A DNA stretch of 34,396 nt from Nocardia aobensis NBRC 100429 (GTDB lineage Bacteria; Actinomycetota; Actinomycetes; Mycobacteriales; Mycobacteriaceae). Shown piece by piece: positions 30,762 to 34,396 of this stretch (the stretch's first letter is position 1; every line of letters begins with the position of its first letter). Made by a program: the position numbers and the translations under genes. The DNA is taken from positions 1 through 34,396 of the forward strand of contig NZ_BAFQ01000175.1 of assembly GCF_000308375.1 (NCBI RefSeq). The letters run 5' to 3'. The notes beneath the pieces were generated by a model that saw only the letters and a program-made list of their open reading frames with translations, made no database searches and was not told where the DNA came from.

Positions 30762-30990
30762 CCGGTAACGCGATATGAACCTGTCGGGCAAGGGCGATCA
30801 CTCCGGACGCTGAACAAGGGGACGCTGGCGACTCCGCGCTCCGTCAAGTGGCAGATGAACCGATGCCCCGAACCTTCATCCGCCGCGGGTGTCACCGTCG
30901 ATTTTCGACCTGGCCGACCACGATGGCGCACGTAGTGGACTACCTCAGCGACGGCAGTGGAGTACGCGACGTCGATCCGCGCCCATGCGT

Positions 30991-31006
30991 CGGCCGTCCC
31001 CGGCCG
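30991..31006 (-). terminator. Possible terminator of the LAL regulator gene
   Basis: CGGCCG-tccc-CGGCCG makes a 6-bp stem with a 4-nt loop, 5 bp beyond the minus-strand stop at 31012. The rest of the 292-bp convergent spacer holds the tandem repeat above and no credible gene. Confidence 0.35.
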
Positions 31007-31011
31007 GTCGG

Positions 31012-33636
31012 TCACCGTCCGCAGACGATGGCGGCGAGTGCCTCACGGGTATTGACACCGAGTTGCCGCCCGGCGCGATAGATGTGGCCTTCCACGGTGC
31101 GGACAGACACGATCAGCCGGTCCGCGATCTGCTGATTCGTCAGGCCTTGTCCGATGAGGGTCGCGATTTCGCACTGCCGGTCGGTGAGCCGGGCGTCGAT
31201 CGCGATAATCGCCCGGATGGCGGGCGTGTGCGCCCCGCACTCGGTCGCTATGCGGCGGGCGCGTGCCGCCGATGTGAGCGCGGAAACCCGCATCCCGCGG
31301 TACGCGTGGGCGCTTGCTGCCTGCGCAGCGCAATCTGCCGCGGCGAGCAGGTCGCCGTATCGTTCGAATTCCGCGGAGACCTCATCCAGCGCAGCCCCGT
31401 CGCGGTCGGTGAGCGCAGCGGCCTGACGAGCCGCGGCGGGAGCTCGTGGGCCGTCCACCGAGGACGCCAGGCGCGACAGCCGCTCGGCGCAGGAGGTATC
31501 GCCGAATTGCACTGCTGTGTGCAGCGCGAGGACTTCCAGTGAGAGCTGGTCATTCTTCGCGGCCAAGTCCGCCGCCTCGTGCGCGATGGCGATCGCGCCG
31601 GCACCGGACTGCTGCCCGGTCGCCACCACCCATGCCCGTACCCGAATCAACTCGGGATCGAGGAACGAGTATCCGGGGTGCCGGGCGGCCTCCGCTGCCG
31701 CCATCGCCTCCGCCGCCTCGTCGGCGTCACCGGTGAGTGCAAAAGCCTGTGCGAGCGCGACGCGACAGGCATATCGCATTCCGAACGCGTCGCGCCCACC
31801 CAGGCCGGAGGTTGCCTCGCGGAGCGCGCGCACCGCCTCGGCGAGGCGACCGCAGCGCAGTGCGACCCGCCCGTTCACGAACATCGCCGCGGTCCGGATC
31901 GGGGCCGGAGCGTCTGCGGCCATCGCCCGGACGTCGGCGGCCAGTTCCTGGGCGCGATGCAGATATCCGGCGTTCACCAGGGCATGGACATGCTCCATAT
32001 GTACCGCGATCGGCAAAATACTCGTATCGTGACTGCGCGCTGCGATGGCACCGCGGTCGGCGAAGGGACCGATCCGGTCTGTTTCACCGAGGACCCCGAG
32101 TGCGCCGACAAGGGCATAGCACGCCGGTGCGACGGCGGCGGGGTCGGCGCAGCCGCTGTCGAGCACACCTCGCGCCGCCCGGGCCGCGACCCGTGGATGG
32201 GCACGGCACAGATCGAGGACGGCGCCGAGCGCGATCAAGCTCTGCCGTGCGTCAGGACCGGTGATCGATGACCGTGCCCGCGCCTCGATCAGCTTCGCGT
32301 CATCGACCCGGCCCAGGCTCCAGAACATGTTCGTCACGCGGTCGATCGCGACCCGCACACGCTGAGCCTCGTCCCCCACTTCCGCCAACGCCGCCAGCTC
32401 GCGCTCTGCCTGTGCGCCGTCCCCGTTCATCGCCAACGCGTGTGCGCGCAACCATCGCGCCGGAAGGCCGCTGCCCGCGGTCGCCGCCGCACCGGCGAGC
32501 TGCGCACACAGTTTCGCATCCCCGCGGCCCAGGGCGATGCGCGCGCCGTCCATGAACAGCCTCGGTTCGGGCGGGCGGTCGGACTGCATGGTCAGGACGG
32601 CCGCCCGTAACCGGGCGGCGGAGTTGTACGGCGACCGGGTGAGTGCCTGCGCGATTCTTCCGCGCAGGCGAACAGCCTGCAGTGTCCCCGTTCGATCGCG
32701 CCGCACCTCGCCATACAAAGGATGGGCAAGGCGCACGGACATGGCTTGCCCATCCCTGAGTTGCACCGTCACCAGCCCACGTTCCTCGGCCTGTTCGATC
32801 GCTCGACGTCCCGCGAGTTGTTCCAATGCGCTCACTGTGAGTGGTTCCTCGATCGCAAGAATGTCGACAACCTCGCGCACGAGCGGGTCGAGGGCGCCCA
32901 TTTGCGCTTCGATCAAACAGGTCAGGGTGGTGGGTAACCCTATGTCTCCGGACCATCGCCACACACCGGACTCGAGCCGCAGCCGGCCCGCCTCACGTTC
33001 GGCGGTGACGAGCAGCCGGAGAAACAAGACGGTGCCGCCGGCGAGTCGCCACAGGTGCTCGGCGCTCGAACGCTCGAGTTCGCCGCCCAGCACGGTCTCC
33101 AGCAGAACCGTGACCTCCCGCAGCGACAGCGGTCGCAGGTCGAGTCGCTCGAGGTACCCGTCCTTCCACAGCGATGTGATCGCATCCGGTGCCCTGTCGG
33201 TCGCCCGCAGGGTCATGACCACGGGCGTCGTGCCCGCCAGGACCAGCTGCTGCACCGCCATCGCGGATTGTTCATCGAGCAGATGCGCGTCATCGACGCC
33301 GACCACTACGCGGCGACCATCGATGCGTGCGGCCAGTGCGCGTGCGGCGGGAATCGCCGGCCCCCCGGATTCGCTCGCCGCGCCGTCTTCCTGCAGATGT
33401 CTGGACAGTGCGCCGAGTGGTACCGACCGACCGGACTTGGTGCCGACCACCCAACGCTCCCGGGCACCGCTGCGGACGGCCTTGGCCAGGGCCTCGCGCG
33501 CCAACCGGGTCTTACCGACTCCAGGGGGCCCGGCGATCACCACTCCGGGTTGCGAATGGTCTCGGCCTCGCATGGCCGCCGAGATGAATGCCAATTCGGC
33601 ATCCCTTCCGACCAACGGCCACTTCCACGCCACCAT
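31012..33636 (-). CDS. LAL-type transcriptional activator (AAA ATPase plus LuxR HTH)
   Basis: Large ATP-binding LuxR regulator of 874 residues. Walker A GPPGVGKT is near residue 35 and Walker B VVVGVDDAHLLD near 107. A long helical, TPR-like middle follows. The C-terminus is a LuxR helix-turn-helix: LTDRQCEIATLIGQGLTNQQ, IADRLIVSVRTVEGHI, then the last helix. Such proteins often switch on antibiotic and siderophore clusters in response to small molecules or nucleotide state. I place the start at ATG 33636, about 43 nt after the predicted transcription start and with AAGG upstream. ATG 33681 would sit on the transcription start and ATG 33714 inside the promoter. It is 292 bp from the methyltransferase and points towards it, so it likely controls the NRPS locus. 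Confidence 0.9.
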   Translation of the reverse strand: MVAWKWPLVGRDAELAFISAAMRGRDHSQPGVVIAGPPGVGKTRLAREALAKAVRSGARERWVVGTKSGRSVPLGALSRHLQEDGAASESGGPAIPAARALAARIDGRRVVVGVDDAHLLDEQSAMAVQQLVLAGTTPVVMTLRATDRAPDAITSLWKDGYLERLDLRPLSLREVTVLLETVLGGELERSSAEHLWRLAGGTVLFLRLLVTAEREAGRLRLESGVWRWSGDIGLPTTLTCLIEAQMGALDPLVREVVDILAIEEPLTVSALEQLAGRRAIEQAEERGLVTVQLRDGQAMSVRLAHPLYGEVRRDRTGTLQAVRLRGRIAQALTRSPYNSAARLRAAVLTMQSDRPPEPRLFMDGARIALGRGDAKLCAQLAGAAATAGSGLPARWLRAHALAMNGDGAQAERELAALAEVGDEAQRVRVAIDRVTNMFWSLGRVDDAKLIEARARSSITGPDARQSLIALGAVLDLCRAHPRVAARAARGVLDSGCADPAAVAPACYALVGALGVLGETDRIGPFADRGAIAARSHDTSILPIAVHMEHVHALVNAGYLHRAQELAADVRAMAADAPAPIRTAAMFVNGRVALRCGRLAEAVRALREATSGLGGRDAFGMRYACRVALAQAFALTGDADEAAEAMAAAEAARHPGYSFLDPELIRVRAWVVATGQQSGAGAIAIAHEAADLAAKNDQLSLEVLALHTAVQFGDTSCAERLSRLASSVDGPRAPAAARQAAALTDRDGAALDEVSAEFERYGDLLAAADCAAQAASAHAYRGMRVSALTSAARARRIATECGAHTPAIRAIIAIDARLTDRQCEIATLIGQGLTNQQIADRLIVSVRTVEGHIYRAGRQLGVNTREALAAIVCGR

Positions 33637-33685
33637 AATCTCGACCTTGTTACGGAACGAAACCTCCAGCCGCCGACCCATATCG

Positions 33686-33714
33686 ATTACACGCCTTGAC
33701 GGCGGTGGTCGCAA
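33686..33714 (-). promoter_or_regulatory. Sigma-70-like promoter of the LAL regulator
   Basis: TTGCGA (33714-33709) and TGTAAT (33691-33686) are separated by 17 bp on the minus strand, matching consensus at 4 and 5 of 6 positions. Transcription would begin near 33679, which sets ATG 33636 as the likely start. Confidence 0.6.
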
Positions 33715-33783
33715 GAAAGGTACGCCCGCAGACCGAGACGAGTAGTCGGCTACGTGAGCGTGGTCATCGGGCAGGTTGACGCT

Positions 33784-34396
33784 TCACTGCGGCGAGCGGT
33801 TCGGGGCGAGGCCGAGGGATTCCAGAAGGGCCGCGCCGTCCGGGTCGCGGGCGAGGATCGAACTGCGGGCCTGCTGGTAGGGGCAGTGCGCGGCCTCGAA
33901 GTCGGCTGCTGTGGCGAGTACCGCGGAGCGATCGCCGGCGAGCAGAGCGGTGCCGCGGCTGACGATCGCGGTGGCGACCGGGTTGCCCACCACCGTGGTC
34001 CGCGCGGAATCCAGGATCGTCGCCGCCTCCGGCCGACCGGCCAGCACCGCCGCCTCGGCGCGCAGCGCCACGTACCAGTGCCGCCAGATCCACAGCTCCT
34101 GCTCGTCCAGATCGTCCGGTGCGATGGCCAATTCGGCCCAGGCTCGGTCCGCATGTCCGGCGTGCAACGACTGAAGGGCGGCGAAGACCGCTCGCCAGGC
34201 CGCCGGCGCCCCGGACAGCTCGGCGGCGCTCGCCTGCCATCGAGCCTGCGCGGGAAGGTCACCGCGCAGGCCGTGGATCAGCGCGACAGCGGCCGCCGAC
34301 ACCGCCAACTGCGGGGCGCGGGCGCGCCCGGCCAGCTCGCGGGCGTCGGCGAACCGCTGGCTGTCGGCCCACACCGCGTGCGCGTCGCCGGCCAAT
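33784..34396 (-). CDS. C-terminal part of a TPR-like protein, 5' end beyond window
   Basis: At least 204 residues, open at the right edge; the only start codon visible in frame is a TTG at the edge, so the true start lies outside. The sequence is alanine-rich and helical with regular Trp/Leu spacing (AQARWQASAAELSGAPAAWR, then ADRAWAELAIAPDDLDEQEL), like TPR or MalT-type repeats. It ends with EAAHCPYQQARSSILARDP, a signature I associate with the end of the helical region of AAA/LuxR or adenylate-cyclase-type regulators. No helix-turn-helix follows; the protein stops 30 or so residues later. It could be an ATPase regulator that lacks DNA binding or one truncated at its C-terminus. It is on the same strand as the LAL gene, which has its own promoter in the gap. 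Confidence 0.7.
   Translation of the reverse strand, partial: LAGDAHAVWADSQRFADARELAGRARAPQLAVSAAAVALIHGLRGDLPAQARWQASAAELSGAPAAWRAVFAALQSLHAGHADRAWAELAIAPDDLDEQELWIWRHWYVALRAEAAVLAGRPEAATILDSARTTVVGNPVATAIVSRGTALLAGDRSAVLATAADFEAAHCPYQQARSSILARDPDGAALLESLGLAPNRSPQ

Overview
The window is very GC-rich with a strong G/C preference at third codon positions. It carries FadD-type ligases, an F420-type luciferase-like oxidoreductase, an Acg-type nitroreductase, an SCO5389-family protein and large NRPS genes. Together these point to a mycolate-type actinomycete; Nocardia or a close relative is my best guess, inferred from gene content and style only.

Region 1 (1-8457) holds the first 2111 codons of a minus-strand NRPS, open at the left edge (A-T-C-A-T-C, second A domain with a threonine-type pocket). 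Upstream of it lie a TrmB/LuxR-type regulator and a secreted M23 endopeptidase. Region 2 (8659-20512) is mostly lipid, redox and stress genes: a nitronate monooxygenase-like protein, an SCO5389-family protein, two acyl-CoA synthetases flanking a hotdog thioesterase, a Baeyer-Villiger-type flavin monooxygenase, a membrane M28 peptidase, an LLM-class oxidoreductase and a tandem universal stress protein. It ends with a divergently transcribed Acg-family nitroreductase (20649-21623).

Region 3 (21838-33636) begins with tRNA-Arg(CCT) and a strong palindromic terminator. A compact, apparently complete biosynthetic locus follows. It has a 2349-residue NRPS (C-A-T-C-A-T-TE) with two near-identical adenylation pockets, and a 231-residue protein of no assigned function joined to the NRPS by an ATGA stop/start overlap. 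A TcmP/LCMT-type carboxyl O-methyltransferase is divergent from the NRPS, and a large LAL-type (AAA + LuxR HTH) activator has a good promoter. The simplest model is a two-residue acylated peptide released by the TE, tailored by the small protein and possibly methylated, under control of the LAL regulator. This is the best candidate for an undescribed system here. The window ends inside another minus-strand gene with a TPR-like C-terminus.

Non-coding signals worth noting are several perfect hairpins or palindromes between genes, two short tandem-repeat arrays that each span a stop codon, and TANNNT boxes 6-7 nt upstream of start codons that lack a Shine-Dalgarno sequence, suggesting leaderless transcripts. 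All functions are read from motifs and remembered family features; no searches were run.
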